64,000 nt of DNA from Microbacterium oxydans (GCF_006540085.1 NZ_BJOG01000002.1:62001-126000), one strand, 5' to 3'. Counted from the first letter of the stretch, positions 53,244-62,874 are shown. Translations and numbers: made by a program. The notes: generated by a model from the letters alone, not told the origin.

Positions 53244-54053
53244 ATGCCGGAAGCGACGACGCCGGAAGGGCGGCACGATGTCACGGAGAAGCTTGCGCGC
53301 GCCGCGTACGAGCGCGAGAAGCGGCTGCTGCAGATCGAGCTCCTGAAACTGCAGGCGCACATCAAGCGCTCATCCGAACGTGCGCTCGTCCTCTTCGAAG
53401 GCCGCGACGCCGCGGGAAAAGGAGGCGCGATCAAGCGATTCATGGAGCATCTGAATCCTCGCGGTGCGCGTGTGGTCGCCCTCGACAGACCCAGCGACAT
53501 CGAGCGCACGCAGTGGTACTTCCAGCGCTACGTCGCGCACCTGCCGTCGGGTGGCGAGATCGTCCTGATGGATCGTTCCTGGTACAACCGTGCGGGGGTC
53601 GAACGGGTCATGGGGTACTGCTCGTCTGCCGAGTACGAGGAGTTCCTCCAGACGGCACCGCAGTTCGAGCGCATGCTCGTCGGCTCGGGCATACGGCTCA
53701 TCAAGCTGTGGTTCTCGGTCAGTGAGCACGAGCAGCGTCGACGCTTCGCCCGGCGGGCTGAAGACACTGTCAGGCAGTGGAAGCTGAGCCCGACCGACGT
53801 CGCGAGCATCGATCGATGGGATGACTACACGGCAGCGGAAGAGGCGATGTTCCGCCAGACCGACACCGCGGCACTTCCGTGGCTCGTCATCAGGTCGGAC
53901 GACAAGAGACGAGCGCGACTGGAAGCGATGCGGTGTGTCCTCACCCGCTTCGACTATCCCGGCAAGGATCCTCTCATCGCTCACGCGCCGGATCCGCTGC
54001 TCGTCACCCGTCCGTCGCAGCACTACGGTGACGACGAGACGCCGACGCCGTGA
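53244..54053 (+). CDS. ppk2: Polyphosphate kinase 2
   Basis: 269 aa from the ATG at 53244 with GGAG 7 bases upstream; the extra 42 codons upstream are low-complexity and not PPK2-like. Walker A LVLFEGRDAAGKGGAI, the DRSWYNRAGVERVMG Walker B/lid region and the FWLKFWFS-like IKLWFSVSEHEQ are the PPK2 signatures. It uses polyphosphate to phosphorylate nucleoside mono- or diphosphates. Together with ppk1 it makes a polyphosphate cycle, though 28 kb apart. Confidence 0.93.
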   Translation: MPEATTPEGRHDVTEKLARAAYEREKRLLQIELLKLQAHIKRSSERALVLFEGRDAAGKGGAIKRFMEHLNPRGARVVALDRPSDIERTQWYFQRYVAHLPSGGEIVLMDRSWYNRAGVERVMGYCSSAEYEEFLQTAPQFERMLVGSGIRLIKLWFSVSEHEQRRRFARRAEDTVRQWKLSPTDVASIDRWDDYTAAEEAMFRQTDTAALPWLVIRSDDKRRARLEAMRCVLTRFDYPGKDPLIAHAPDPLLVTRPSQHYGDDETPTP

Positions 54054-54119
54054 CCGGCACCCGACGCAACACGGCGTCATCCGGGAATGCGGGCGATGGG
54101 ATCGACTGTTGTGATCGTC

Positions 54120-55073
54120 ATGACTCGCATCGGAACAAGTGACCTCGACGTCCTCCCCCTCTCGCTCGGCGGCAACGTGTTCGGTTGGACAGCCGACCGC
54201 GACACCTCGTTCGCCGTGCTGGATGCCTTCGTGGACGGCGGCGGCGACTTCATCGACACCGCCGATTCGTACAGCGCCTGGGTTCCGGGAAACGAGGGCG
54301 GCGAGAGCGAGACGATCATCGGCGAGTGGCTCGCGTCTCGGAAGCCCGCAGGGGTGGTCGTCGCCACGAAGGTGAGTCAGCATCCGGACTTCCGCGGTCT
54401 GGCCGCCTCGAACGTCCGTCGGGCCGCCGAGGCATCGCTGCGGCGTCTGGGCGTCGATGAGATCGACCTGTACTACGCCCACTTCGATGACACGTCGGTT
54501 CCCCTGGAGGAGACCGTCGCAGCCTTCGGACAGCTCGTCGACGACGGTCTCGTGCGTCACGTGGCGGTGTCGAACTACTCCGCCGATCGCATCCGTGAGT
54601 GGATCGAGATCGCACGGCGCACGGGTGTGGCGCTCCCCGTCGCCGTGCAGCCGCATTACAACCTCGTGCACCGCAACGAGGTCGAGGACTCGATCATCCC
54701 GGTCGCCGAGGAGTTCGAACTCGGACTCGTGCCCTACTACTCCTTGGCGAGTGGCTTCCTCACGGGAAAGTACCGGTCGACGGAGACCGTGGGCCAGGAT
54801 TCGCCGCGCGCGCAGGGAGCGGCGAAGTACGCGACCGAGGCGGGACTGCGGATCATCGACGCCCTCGAGGAGATCGGGGATGCGCACGATGCCTCCATCG
54901 CCGCGACCTCCCTCGCCTGGCTTCGCGCGCAGCCGACGGTGGTCGCCCCGATCGCGAGTGCGCGCAGCGTGGAGCAGGTTCCCGATCTTCTCGCCGGGGC
55001 GCGCCTCGAACTGTCGAGCGAAGAGGTGCAGCGGCTCAATCGGGTCTCGGAGTGGACGCCGACGAACGCGTGA
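54120..55073 (+). CDS. Aldo/keto reductase
   Basis: 317 aa from the ATG at 54120. The catalytic tetrad region shows Asp-Tyr in FIDTADSYSAW, Lys in VVATKVS and His in YYAHFDD. NADPH-binding blocks near the C-terminus (APIASARSVEQVPDLLAG) are present. YghZ/Tas-like group; substrate unknown. The stop is 38 bases inside the convergent response-regulator gene. Confidence 0.92.
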   Translation: MTRIGTSDLDVLPLSLGGNVFGWTADRDTSFAVLDAFVDGGGDFIDTADSYSAWVPGNEGGESETIIGEWLASRKPAGVVVATKVSQHPDFRGLAASNVRRAAEASLRRLGVDEIDLYYAHFDDTSVPLEETVAAFGQLVDDGLVRHVAVSNYSADRIREWIEIARRTGVALPVAVQPHYNLVHRNEVEDSIIPVAEEFELGLVPYYSLASGFLTGKYRSTETVGQDSPRAQGAAKYATEAGLRIIDALEEIGDAHDASIAATSLAWLRAQPTVVAPIASARSVEQVPDLLAGARLELSSEEVQRLNRVSEWTPTNA

Positions 55074-55755
55074 TCGGCGGGCTCTCGTCGCCGACGAGCC
55101 CGAGCCGGTGCGCCAGGATCACCGCGTGGATCCTGTCACGGGCACCGAGCTTCGCGAGGACCCGACCGACGTGCGTCTTCACCGTGGACTCGCCGACGTA
55201 GAGCGTCTGAGCGATCTCTGCGTTGGTGAGGCCGCGGCCCATCGCGACGAACACGTCGCGCTCGCGCTCGGTGAGCGACTCGAGAGCGGCGCTCTCGGCG
55301 GGTGCAGGAGCCGCGGCGGCGCCGAGCTGCGGCGTCACATGTTCCAGCAGCGTTCTCGTGATGCGAGGAGACAACGCGGCATCGCCACGATGCACGGCGC
55401 GTACGGCGGAGATCATCTCGTGTCGCTGCGCGTCCTTCAGCAGGAATCCGCTCGCCCCCGCCCGGATCGCCCCGAACGCGTACTCGTCCAGATCGAACGT
55501 CGTCAGCACGAGTACCTTGGTCTGCGGACGGTCCCGGATGATCGCCTCCGTGGCGGCGATCCCGTCGAGCTCCGGCATCCGGATGTCCATCAGCACCAGG
55601 TCGGGCGCGAGCACGGCGCTCTGCGTGATGGCCGCCCTGCCGTCTCCTGCCTCGCCGACCACGACGATGTCGTCCTCCGATTCGAGGACCATCCGGAACC
55701 CGACTCGGATGAGCTGCTGGTCATCCACCAGCAGCACCCTGATCCTCTGCGTCAT
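55036..55755 (-). CDS. LuxR/NarL-type response regulator
   Basis: 239 aa. Receiver domain with Asp in DLVLMDIRMPELDG, acidic pair VDDQQLIRVGF and Lys in GFLLKDAQ; C-terminal LuxR HTH (LTERERDVFVAMGRGLTNAEIAQTLYVGESTVKTHVGRVL). Starts at the ATG at 55755, overlapping the kinase stop by 4 bases. It probably controls the ABC exporter genes just upstream in the same block. Confidence 0.93.
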   Translation of the reverse strand: MTQRIRVLLVDDQQLIRVGFRMVLESEDDIVVVGEAGDGRAAITQSAVLAPDLVLMDIRMPELDGIAATEAIIRDRPQTKVLVLTTFDLDEYAFGAIRAGASGFLLKDAQRHEMISAVRAVHRGDAALSPRITRTLLEHVTPQLGAAAAPAPAESAALESLTERERDVFVAMGRGLTNAEIAQTLYVGESTVKTHVGRVLAKLGARDRIHAVILAHRLGLVGDESPPITRSSASTPRPD

Positions 55756-57026
55756 CCCTCTTCCTCTCTCGTCTGCGCCCGTGCGACGGACGCGCCCCCC
55801 GATGCGGGCAGGACCGCCCGCAGGACCCATCGTCCTCCACCTGCCGGCGCCGACTGCACCGTGCCGTGCACGTGGGCGGCGCGCTCCGACAGGCCACGGA
55901 TGCCGAACCCGTCCGACCCGATCGCGCCGGAGACGCCGTCGTTCACGATCTCGATCGTCACGGCGTCGCTCGTGTACTCCAGGCGCACACTGATGCTCTC
56001 GGCCGTCGGGGCGTGACGCATGGCGTTGGTCACGCCCTCCTGGACGATCCTGCCGATCGCGTGCGCGACAGCGGGGGAGACCTCCGTCTGCCCGACCACG
56101 GTGAGCGTCGCCGGGTAGCCTGCGCGCTGAGCGGCTTCCACGGTGTCTCGTGCGGGCACGGGCTGCATAGGGGCCAAAGGCAGCGGCGACTCGTCGTCGC
56201 GCAGCACCCCGAGCATCGCGCGCATCTCGGTGAGTGCGCCTCTGGCGGTGTCCGCGACGTGCGCCGCGGCCTTCTGAGCCTGTTCGCGGTCGGGGGTGGC
56301 CGCCGCTCCCTCGGACAGCGCGACGATGACGGTGAGCGAGTGGGAGACGATGTCGTGCATCTCGCGTGCGATGCGTGCTCTCTCCGATGCGGCCGCGAGC
56401 TGCGCCTGCTGGTCGCGCTCGATCAGCAGCTGGCGCGAACGGTCGATGATGGCGAGGAGATAGCGTTTGCGGCCACCCACGTTCACGCCGACCAGGGTGC
56501 CGATGAGGCCGAGCGCCGCGTAGCCGAGGGCGGTGTCGAGCCCGACCTGGAGTACGGTGGCCCCGCTCAGCATGAGCACCGTGGTGAGCACGAGGAACCA
56601 GGCAGCGCCGATCCCGTAGCAGATCCACGCCAGGCGGGCCGAGCTGTAGACCGCGATGCCGTAGCAGGCCACGAGCAGGAGCACGATGCCGCCCGACATG
56701 CCGGTGAAGAGCCCGACGGTTCCCAGGATCACGGCGGCGATGAAGGGACCCAGCGGCGCTCGACGGCGCCAGAGCAGGGTGCTGCATCCGATCGCGACCA
56801 TGACCAGGGTGGCGATGTTGACAGTGACGTACGTGGCCTCGGGCAGCGTGCTGCGCGGATAGGGCGCGGCCGGAGTGAGCGTCAGGAACAGGCAGATCAG
56901 CGCGATCAGGATGTCGGCGAAGAGCGGGTGACGAGCCCAGAACCGCCGGAAGAGACCCGGGGCACGCGGAAGCCGCAGCTCCTCGTCCTCGCGGATCGAG
57001 TCGCTGCGGCTTCGCGTTCTGCTCAC
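55752..57026 (-). CDS. NarL-system sensor histidine kinase
   Basis: 424 aa, GTG start. Five or six membrane helices fill the first half (ADILIALICLFLTL, ATLVMVAIGCSTLLW, VLLLVACYGIAVY, FLVLTTVLMLSG, TALGYAALGLIGTLV), so the sensor input is within the membrane. The HisKA_3 motif REMHDIVSHSLTVIVAL carries the phospho-His, followed by an HATPase_c domain. Partner of the adjacent regulator, next to an ABC transporter as in bacitracin/LiaRS-like exporters. Confidence 0.92.
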   Translation of the reverse strand: MSRTRSRSDSIREDEELRLPRAPGLFRRFWARHPLFADILIALICLFLTLTPAAPYPRSTLPEATYVTVNIATLVMVAIGCSTLLWRRRAPLGPFIAAVILGTVGLFTGMSGGIVLLLVACYGIAVYSSARLAWICYGIGAAWFLVLTTVLMLSGATVLQVGLDTALGYAALGLIGTLVGVNVGGRKRYLLAIIDRSRQLLIERDQQAQLAAASERARIAREMHDIVSHSLTVIVALSEGAAATPDREQAQKAAAHVADTARGALTEMRAMLGVLRDDESPLPLAPMQPVPARDTVEAAQRAGYPATLTVVGQTEVSPAVAHAIGRIVQEGVTNAMRHAPTAESISVRLEYTSDAVTIEIVNDGVSGAIGSDGFGIRGLSERAAHVHGTVQSAPAGGGRWVLRAVLPASGGASVARAQTREEEG

Positions 57027-57035
57027 AGGCCGACT

Positions 57036-57851
57036 TTACGCGTCGCGCGTGCGCAGCACGCCCCACGCGACCAGGGCGCCACCGGCGACCCAGCAGCCCA
57101 GCGTCAGGAACGCGACGGGGGCGTCGAGAGCAGCCGTCTCACCGGGCATGATCGCGGACTGTGCGGCTGCCACCGGGAGGTACGCCGACGCTTCGGTGAC
57201 CCATGCCCAGGCGTCGCCGGCGAAGGAGAAGAAGCTCGCGACGATCGGCAGGACGAACAGCACACCGACAGTCGCTGCGATCGCTCCGGCGCCCGAGCGC
57301 AGGATGAAGCCGAACGAGACCCCGATCAGCGCGAAGACGGCCATCGCGAGCGAGGCGACGACGATCGGCAGCAGCGATGCGGACGGGTCCGACCACTCGA
57401 TGCCCTGATCGCGCGGCGCGACGATGAGCGTGACCGCGAGCGCCGCGACGGCGAAGATCACCAGCGACGAGATGAACATGAATGCGGCCAGTACCGTCGA
57501 CTTCGCCGCCAGCACCGAGCCGCGGACCGGGTTCGCCGTGAGCGTCGAGCGGATCATGCCCGTCGAGTACTCACCGGTCACGGAGATCGCACCGATGATG
57601 CCGGCGAGCAGCATGGTGAACTGGATCGGCATGATGACGGCCTGGATCGGTTCGAAGTCCGGCATGTCGAGGGCTTGGGCGATGAGCACGGCGATCGCGA
57701 CGGTCAGGGCTGCAGCGATCCCGATGGACCACCAGGTCGAGCGCAGTGTGGCGAGCTTGATCCACTCGCCGCGCAGTGCACGCCCGAACGTCAGCTTCCG
57801 ACCGGTGTCGACGCGCGGCCGCGTGGGTGCGGGGGCTTGTGTCGTGGTCAT
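57036..57851 (-). CDS. ABC-2 type exporter permease
   Basis: 271 aa, six membrane helices (from SIGIAAALTVAIAVLIAQAL to VAFLTLGCWVAGGALVAWGVL). ALRGEWIKLATLRSTWW at the N-terminus and TGMIRSTLTANPVR are typical of ABC-2 permeases in drug or lipid export. The ATG at 57851 overlaps the ATPase stop by 4 bases. The kinase start lies 10 bases after it, so all four genes form one unit. Confidence 0.9.
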   Translation of the reverse strand: MTTTQAPAPTRPRVDTGRKLTFGRALRGEWIKLATLRSTWWSIGIAAALTVAIAVLIAQALDMPDFEPIQAVIMPIQFTMLLAGIIGAISVTGEYSTGMIRSTLTANPVRGSVLAAKSTVLAAFMFISSLVIFAVAALAVTLIVAPRDQGIEWSDPSASLLPIVVASLAMAVFALIGVSFGFILRSGAGAIAATVGVLFVLPIVASFFSFAGDAWAWVTEASAYLPVAAAQSAIMPGETAALDAPVAFLTLGCWVAGGALVAWGVLRTRDA

Positions 57852-58759
57852 GAGATCTCCTTGGTGCGGTACTCGACGGAGTCGCCGGTGAGAGCGAGGT
57901 AGGCGTCTTCCAGCGAACCGGTGGTCGGGGTGAGCTCGTGCAGCGGAATACCGCGGTCGGCGGCGAGGTCGCCGATCCGCGCAGCGGGCAGGCCCACGAT
58001 GTCGAGGAGGTCGGGAGCGGAGCTCGCGATCTCCACGTCGGGTCCGCCGACGGCCGCAGCCAGGTCGGCCGGTCGCGGGGTGCGCACCCGCACCGTGTTC
58101 CTCGTCCATGACCGGACGAGATCTGCGAGCGGTGCATCGGCGAGCACGCGCCCACGTCCCATCACGATGACGTGATCCGCGGTCTGTGCCATCTCGCTCA
58201 TCAGGTGGCTCGAGAGGAGCACGGTGCGCCCTTCCCCTGCGGCATGACGGACGAACTGACGCACCCAGCGAACACCTTCGGGGTCGAGGCCGTTGACCGG
58301 CTCGTCGAGGATCAGCGTGTGCGGATCGCCGAGCAGCGCCGAGGCGATGCCCAGCCGCTGGCCCATGCCGAGCGAGAACCCTCCCGCACGTTTGCGGGCC
58401 ACGGACTCGATGCCGGCGAGGTCGATGACCTCGTCGACGCGCGAGGAGGGGATGCCGTGGGTCGCTGCCATCGCGCGGAGGTGGTTGCGGGCCGTGCGGC
58501 CGGTGTGCACCGCCTTGGCGTCCAGAAGCACTCCCACCTCCGTCAGCGGGGCGCGGAGCTTGCGGTACTCGCGGCCTGCGACGGCGGCGCGCCCCGACGT
58601 GGGACGGTCGAGGCCGACGATCATCCGCATGGTGGTCGACTTCCCCGCACCGTTCGGGCCCAGGAAGCCGGTGACGCTGCCCGGCTGGACGGTGAACGAC
58701 ACGTCGTCGACGGCGGTCTTGTCTCCGAACCTCTTGGTGAGGCCTTCTGCTGTGATCAT
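57848..58759 (-). CDS. ABC exporter ATP-binding protein
   Basis: 303 aa. Walker A GFLGPNGAGKSTTM, signature FSLGMGQRLGIASALLG, Walker B LILDEPVNGLDPEGV and switch His LSSHLMSEM fit the DrrA/bacitracin type. A C-terminal accessory region (about 220-303) is present. Leads the leftward operon with permease, kinase and regulator; likely exports or detoxifies an antimicrobial. Confidence 0.93.
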   Translation of the reverse strand: MITAEGLTKRFGDKTAVDDVSFTVQPGSVTGFLGPNGAGKSTTMRMIVGLDRPTSGRAAVAGREYRKLRAPLTEVGVLLDAKAVHTGRTARNHLRAMAATHGIPSSRVDEVIDLAGIESVARKRAGGFSLGMGQRLGIASALLGDPHTLILDEPVNGLDPEGVRWVRQFVRHAAGEGRTVLLSSHLMSEMAQTADHVIVMGRGRVLADAPLADLVRSWTRNTVRVRTPRPADLAAAVGGPDVEIASSAPDLLDIVGLPAARIGDLAADRGIPLHELTPTTGSLEDAYLALTGDSVEYRTKEIS

Positions 58760-58855
58760 GAGGACAACGTTACGGAGCGAGGTCGGGAGTGCGCGTCCCC
58801 CTCAGGTACACATCTGGTGCCGAGGCGTCCGACCGACGGCGGATGTATCGGTGTG

Positions 58856-59482
58856 TCAGCGGCGCGGACGAGCCTGAACCCGCGCGGCCATCTCGTCGGA
58901 CGCGATGATCGCCTCGTCGATGATCTCCCGCGAAACCGGAGCCGTCAGCCAGTCGTGGCTCAGCGACGCCGGGATGAGCAGCGGCATCCGATCGTGGAGA
59001 TCGACGAGGTGCGCAGGCGCGGGGCGCATGACGATCGAGTAGCACGTGTACCACTGGTCGTCTGCGGTGCGGCCGCGTTGCGTCACGGCGGCCATGCCGA
59101 ACAGGGTGCCGTCGTCGACGATGAACTCGTTCCACTGCCGGGACGGCTTCTGCATCTCGTACCAGCTCGTTGCCGGGACGATCCCTCGCGACTTCGCGCC
59201 GCCCGGGCGCTCCTGCAGGCGCTCGGAGCGGGTGTTGATCGACGGGAACTTCGCCGGCTCGCCGTTCACGAGGAAACCCCACCATGCGGGTTCCAGCGTC
59301 GGCGCTGTGTCGGGCTGCACGATCAGCGGATTGAGGTTGCGCAGGTTCTTGCCGGTAGGACGGACGGTCTCACCCGCGTTCTCCTGCGCCCAGACGCGCA
59401 GGCCCTCGAGCACCGCGTCGTCTGCCGCGGCGAGGAGCTCTGCATCGGTGAATCGGGGATCGAGACCGTAGCTCGCGCACAT
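58856..59482 (-). CDS. SOS response-associated peptidase (SRAP, YedK/HMCES family)
   Basis: 208 aa. The Cys2 nucleophile directly after the start Met (MCASYG), the WWGFLVNGEPAKFPSINTRSERL block with Asn, the Glu in PATSWYEMQ and the His in LHDRMPLL are the catalytic set. SRAP proteins form a covalent bond to abasic sites in single-stranded DNA. The ATG at 59482 is fixed by the need for Cys2. Confidence 0.92.
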   Translation of the reverse strand: MCASYGLDPRFTDAELLAAADDAVLEGLRVWAQENAGETVRPTGKNLRNLNPLIVQPDTAPTLEPAWWGFLVNGEPAKFPSINTRSERLQERPGGAKSRGIVPATSWYEMQKPSRQWNEFIVDDGTLFGMAAVTQRGRTADDQWYTCYSIVMRPAPAHLVDLHDRMPLLIPASLSHDWLTAPVSREIIDEAIIASDEMAARVQARPRR

Positions 59483-59554
59483 GCCGTCAGCGTAGCGCGG
59501 GGCGCCGACATCCGGGTGGGAGGGAGCGGGCAGCATCTCGGGTAGGGTCGACGG

Positions 59555-60496
59555 GTGCCAGAGCCTCGTCGAATCCCTGCCCCGGTGGCACTCGGAGGGG
59601 CGGTCGCGATCGGGGTCATGACGGCGATCCAGGCGCGGATCAACGGCGTGCTCGGGGTGCGCGTGGACGACGGCATCGTCGCCGGCTTCCTCTCCTTCTC
59701 CGTCGGCCTGCTGGCACTCGCGATCGTGATCGCCTGCCTCCCCTCGGCTCGACGGGGAGTGGCGCGTCTCTGGAGCGGCGTCCGACAGCGCACGATCCCC
59801 TTCTGGATGCTCCTCGGAGGCGCCTGCGGTGCACTCACCGTCTCCACCCAGGGGCTCACGGCCGGAGTCCTCGGCGTCTCGCTGTTCACGGTCGGCGTGG
59901 TGGCGGGACAGACCGTGCACGGTCTGGTGCTCGATCGCATCGGATTCGGACCGGCCGGCGTCGTCGCGGTCACGCCGGGACGTGTCCTGGGAGGTGCGCT
60001 CGCGCTCGCCGCGGTCGGCATCTCGCTGTCCGGGGACGTGCTGGCGTCAGCGCCGCTGTGGATGCTGCTCCTGCCGTTCGCGGCCGGGGTCGGCATCGCG
60101 TGGCAGGCAGCGACCAACGGGCGTGTGGCCCAGCGCGCGCGCTCACCTCTGGCCGCGACCCTGATGAGCTTCGTCGCCGGAACCGTGGTCCTCGCGCTGG
60201 CGTCCGGCGTGAGCATCGCGTTCCGTGGGGCACCCGCCGCCCTCCCCGCCGAGCCGTGGCTGTACCTCGGAGGCTTCCTCGGCGCCGCCTACATCCTCCT
60301 CGGCACGTTCATCGTGGCGCAGACGGGGGTGCTGCTGATGGGCCTGGGGTCGGTGCTCGGCCAGCTGACCACGTCGGTGGTGATCGACCTGGTGTGGCCG
60401 CCCGCAGCAGGGCCGGCGCTCTGGCAGGTGCTCGCGATGGTCGTGGTCGCCGTCGCGTCTGTCGTGGTCGCGGTGCCGTGGCCTCGCCGCCGCTGA
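59555..60496 (+). CDS. DMT-family transporter (DUF606/YdcZ repeat)
   Basis: 313 aa, about ten membrane helices in two homologous halves. The GVMTAIQARINGVLG opening and GACGALTVSTQGLTAGVLGVSLFTVGVVAGQ are typical of DUF606 proteins; fused double forms are common in actinobacteria. Small-molecule permease, substrate unknown. GTG start 73 bases from the divergent SRAP gene. Confidence 0.85.
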   Translation: MPEPRRIPAPVALGGAVAIGVMTAIQARINGVLGVRVDDGIVAGFLSFSVGLLALAIVIACLPSARRGVARLWSGVRQRTIPFWMLLGGACGALTVSTQGLTAGVLGVSLFTVGVVAGQTVHGLVLDRIGFGPAGVVAVTPGRVLGGALALAAVGISLSGDVLASAPLWMLLLPFAAGVGIAWQAATNGRVAQRARSPLAATLMSFVAGTVVLALASGVSIAFRGAPAALPAEPWLYLGGFLGAAYILLGTFIVAQTGVLLMGLGSVLGQLTTSVVIDLVWPPAAGPALWQVLAMVVVAVASVVVAVPWPRRR

Positions 60497-60497
60497 A

Positions 60498-61061
60498 CTA
60501 CTTCTTCTTCGCCTTCTTGGCTGACGGCTTCGGCATGCGCGTGACGAGCTTGCGGGCGTCGACGGTCTTGCGTCGTCCCGGTTTCTTGTGTTCGGGCTTG
60601 CCGCCGACGTAGAGCCAACCCAGGAGCTCCTCGTTCTTCCCGAGCCCGTGGGCCTTGGCGACGGCCTTGGCTCGCGTGTAGTGGCCCGTGCGCCAGATGA
60701 CGCCCCACCCTGCCTCGTCGAGGAGAAGGCTCAACGTGTGGGCGACCCCGGAGGCGACGGCCTCCTGCTCCCACCGGGGTACCTTCTCGCTCTTCTGGTA
60801 GCTCGCGACGACGGCGATGAGCAGCGGGGCGCGCAGCGGCTTCGACGAGGGAGAGGAGTCGCCCTGTGCCTTCGCGATCGCCGCGCCGAGCACCTCCCGA
60901 TCCGCGCCTCGCAGCTCGATCAACCGCCAAGGGCGCAGCGACGAGTGATCGGCCACGCGACCGGCGGCCGCGACCAGCGTGAGCAGTTCGTCGCGGGTGG
61001 GCGCGGTGTCTTCGACCTTCGACCAGGACTGTCGTGCGCGGACGGCGTCGAGAGCGCTCAC
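60498..61061 (-). CDS. Nitroreductase-family flavoprotein
   Basis: 187 aa, with the FMN-binding opening ALDAVRARQSWSKV and middle block APLLIAVVASYQ, then VASGVAHTLSLLLDEAGWG. The tail GKPEHKKPGRRKTVDARKLV and KKAKKK is very basic. NAD(P)H-dependent reductase of unknown substrate. The end is 2 bases from the convergent transporter stop. The GTG at 61061 overlaps the msrB stop. Confidence 0.88.
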   Translation of the reverse strand: MSALDAVRARQSWSKVEDTAPTRDELLTLVAAAGRVADHSSLRPWRLIELRGADREVLGAAIAKAQGDSSPSSKPLRAPLLIAVVASYQKSEKVPRWEQEAVASGVAHTLSLLLDEAGWGVIWRTGHYTRAKAVAKAHGLGKNEELLGWLYVGGKPEHKKPGRRKTVDARKLVTRMPKPSAKKAKKK

Positions 61062-61462
61062 GACGCGTCGGGCGTGAAGTTCAGCGCGATGGAGTTCATG
61101 CAGTAGCGGTCGCCGGTCGGCGTCCCGAATCCGTCGGGGAAGACGTGACCGAGGTGCGACCCGCAGTTGGCGCAGCGCACCTCCGTGCGCACCATCCCGA
61201 GGCTGTCGTCCTCGATGAGCTCGACCGCGTCAGGACGGATCGACTCGTAGAAGCTCGGCCAACCGCACCCGGAGTCGAACTTCGTTCCGCTCTTGAAGAG
61301 CTCGGCGTTGCAGGCACCACAGGTGTAGAGGCCGGCGCGTTCCTCGTCGAGCAGCTCGCCCGTCCAGGCCCGTTCGGTCGCGGCCTGACGCAGCACCGCG
61401 TACTGCTCCTCACCGAGCTCCTCGCGCCATTCGTCTTCGGTCTTGTCCACGCTGTACGACAT
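61058..61462 (-). CDS. msrB: Peptide methionine (R)-S-oxide reductase
   Basis: 134 aa from the ATG at 61462. Zinc ligands CGAC and CANC, the GCGWPSF block, and the catalytic Cys in RYCMNSIAL are present. Repairs oxidised methionine (R form). Starts with AGGAGGAC upstream. Overlaps the nitroreductase gene by 4 bases, so the two redox enzymes are made together. Confidence 0.95.
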   Translation of the reverse strand: MSYSVDKTEDEWREELGEEQYAVLRQAATERAWTGELLDEERAGLYTCGACNAELFKSGTKFDSGCGWPSFYESIRPDAVELIEDDSLGMVRTEVRCANCGSHLGHVFPDGFGTPTGDRYCMNSIALNFTPDAS

Positions 61463-61533
61463 GTGTCCTCCTGAGTCGCTTCCATTCTCTCCCGGGAGAC
61501 GAGGTCTCGGGTGCTCAGCGTCAGAATGGGACG

Positions 61534-62526
61534 ATGACCGATGCCGTGCAGGACCGCTACGCACGATTCGCCCGCGACGAGGCGCCCGGACGCAGCGCCC
61601 TCTACGCCGAATGGGCCGCCGGTGTGGCGGACGACGACGAGCTCAAGGCCATCCTCCAGCGGATCCCGGAGAATCGTCGGCAGCCGCCCCTCGTGTTCGC
61701 CGTGACGCGCATGCTCGGCTCCGGACTCGTCGGGTACCCGCAGTGGAGGGACTTCGTGCTCCGCAACGCCGACGCGGTGATCGCCGAGTGCGCGAACCGC
61801 AGCCTCCAGACCAATGAGCCCCTCCGCCTCGCGGCGCTGCTGCCCGTGCTGTCGGAGATAGCCGGACCGATCGCGCTGCTCGAGGTCGGAGCGTCGGCGG
61901 GGTTGTGCCTCTACCCGGACCGCTACTCGTATCGCTTCATCGCGGCGGATGGATCGGTCAGGAGCGTTCTCGATCCTCTTGACGGACCCTCGACCGTCGT
62001 GCTGGAGAGCCGGGTCTCGGGCGCGCTGCCTCCGCTGCGGATGCCGGACGTGGTCTGGCGGGCGGGCGTCGACCTCGCGCCCCTCGATGCGGCGGATGAA
62101 CGCGATCGGCGCTGGCTGCGTGGGCTCGTGTGGCCGGGAGAGGAGGGGCGGGAGGAGCGCATCGATGCCGCGCTCGAAATTGCGGCATCGGATCCGCCTC
62201 TGATCGTCGCCGGCGATGCCCTCGAGGAGATCGATGCGCTCGCCGCGGCGGCGCCGAGCGGGGCGACCCTGGTCGTCACCACGCCGGGTGTGCTGGTCCA
62301 TATCCCGAGGGCCCGGAGGGAGGCGCTGGTCGCGCGCATCTCCGCTCTGGACGCCCGGTGGGTCACGATCGATCCGCCCGGTGCCCTCGATGTCTGGGAG
62401 CCGCCGGTCGAGGGCGACGACTGGCCGGGATTCGTGGTGGCGCTCGACGGACGGGTGCGCGCGGCCGCAGATCCGCTCGGGGGCTGGTGGGAGTGGCGAA
62501 CGGCTTCGCTGTCTGATGCGTCCTAA
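61534..62526 (+). CDS. DUF2332 protein
   Basis: 330 aa, soluble. RYARFARDEAPGRSALYAEWAAGVA at the start and the EVGASAGLCLYPDRYSY block (close to a SAM-type motif I) are hallmarks of DUF2332. The family is found mainly in actinobacteria and rhizobia and has no proven activity; methyltransferase-like folding is an inference. Starts 71 bases from the divergent msrB start. Confidence 0.85.
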   Translation: MTDAVQDRYARFARDEAPGRSALYAEWAAGVADDDELKAILQRIPENRRQPPLVFAVTRMLGSGLVGYPQWRDFVLRNADAVIAECANRSLQTNEPLRLAALLPVLSEIAGPIALLEVGASAGLCLYPDRYSYRFIAADGSVRSVLDPLDGPSTVVLESRVSGALPPLRMPDVVWRAGVDLAPLDAADERDRRWLRGLVWPGEEGREERIDAALEIAASDPPLIVAGDALEEIDALAAAAPSGATLVVTTPGVLVHIPRARREALVARISALDARWVTIDPPGALDVWEPPVEGDDWPGFVVALDGRVRAAADPLGGWWEWRTASLSDAS

Positions 62527-62535
62527 CCTGGACTC

Positions 62536-62793
62536 ATGCTCGGAGATCTCACGGAGCGCGACCGCGCGATCCTCGCCCTGGAGGTCGCTTGGCCACGCCA
62601 TGGATCGGCCAAGGAAGAGGTCATCCGAGCTCAGCTCGGGATGAGCGCCGCCCGGTACTACCAGCTCCTCGGACGCCTGATCGAGTCGGAGGCCGCCCTG
62701 GAGTACGACCCCATGCTGGTGCGGAGATTGCGCCGGATCAGGGATTCACGCGCCAGGCAGAGGTCGGCTCGGATACCGGGCTTCGTCGGCTGA
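62536..62793 (+). CDS. DUF3263 protein
   Basis: 85 aa, all helical. LTERDRAILALEVAWPRHGSAKEEVIRAQLGMSAARYYQLLGRLI looks like a small HTH/sigma-4-like domain, which makes DNA binding possible. This family is typical for actinobacteria and commonly sits just before the LytR_C gene, as here (82 bases). Starts 9 bases after DUF2332. Confidence 0.85.
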   Translation: MLGDLTERDRAILALEVAWPRHGSAKEEVIRAQLGMSAARYYQLLGRLIESEAALEYDPMLVRRLRRIRDSRARQRSARIPGFVG

Positions 62794-62874
62794 AGCGACT
62801 CGAGGAAGGCTCTCGGAACGAGCAGTGCCGCGCCGGAGAACGGATTGCCAGGAAGGTGCCGCTAGCATCGAGGG

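Noticed and set aside
55866..57902. 678-codon plus-strand frame opposite the kinase and ABC permease
   Set aside because: Antisense shadow, composition only; motif-bearing genes lie on the minus strand.
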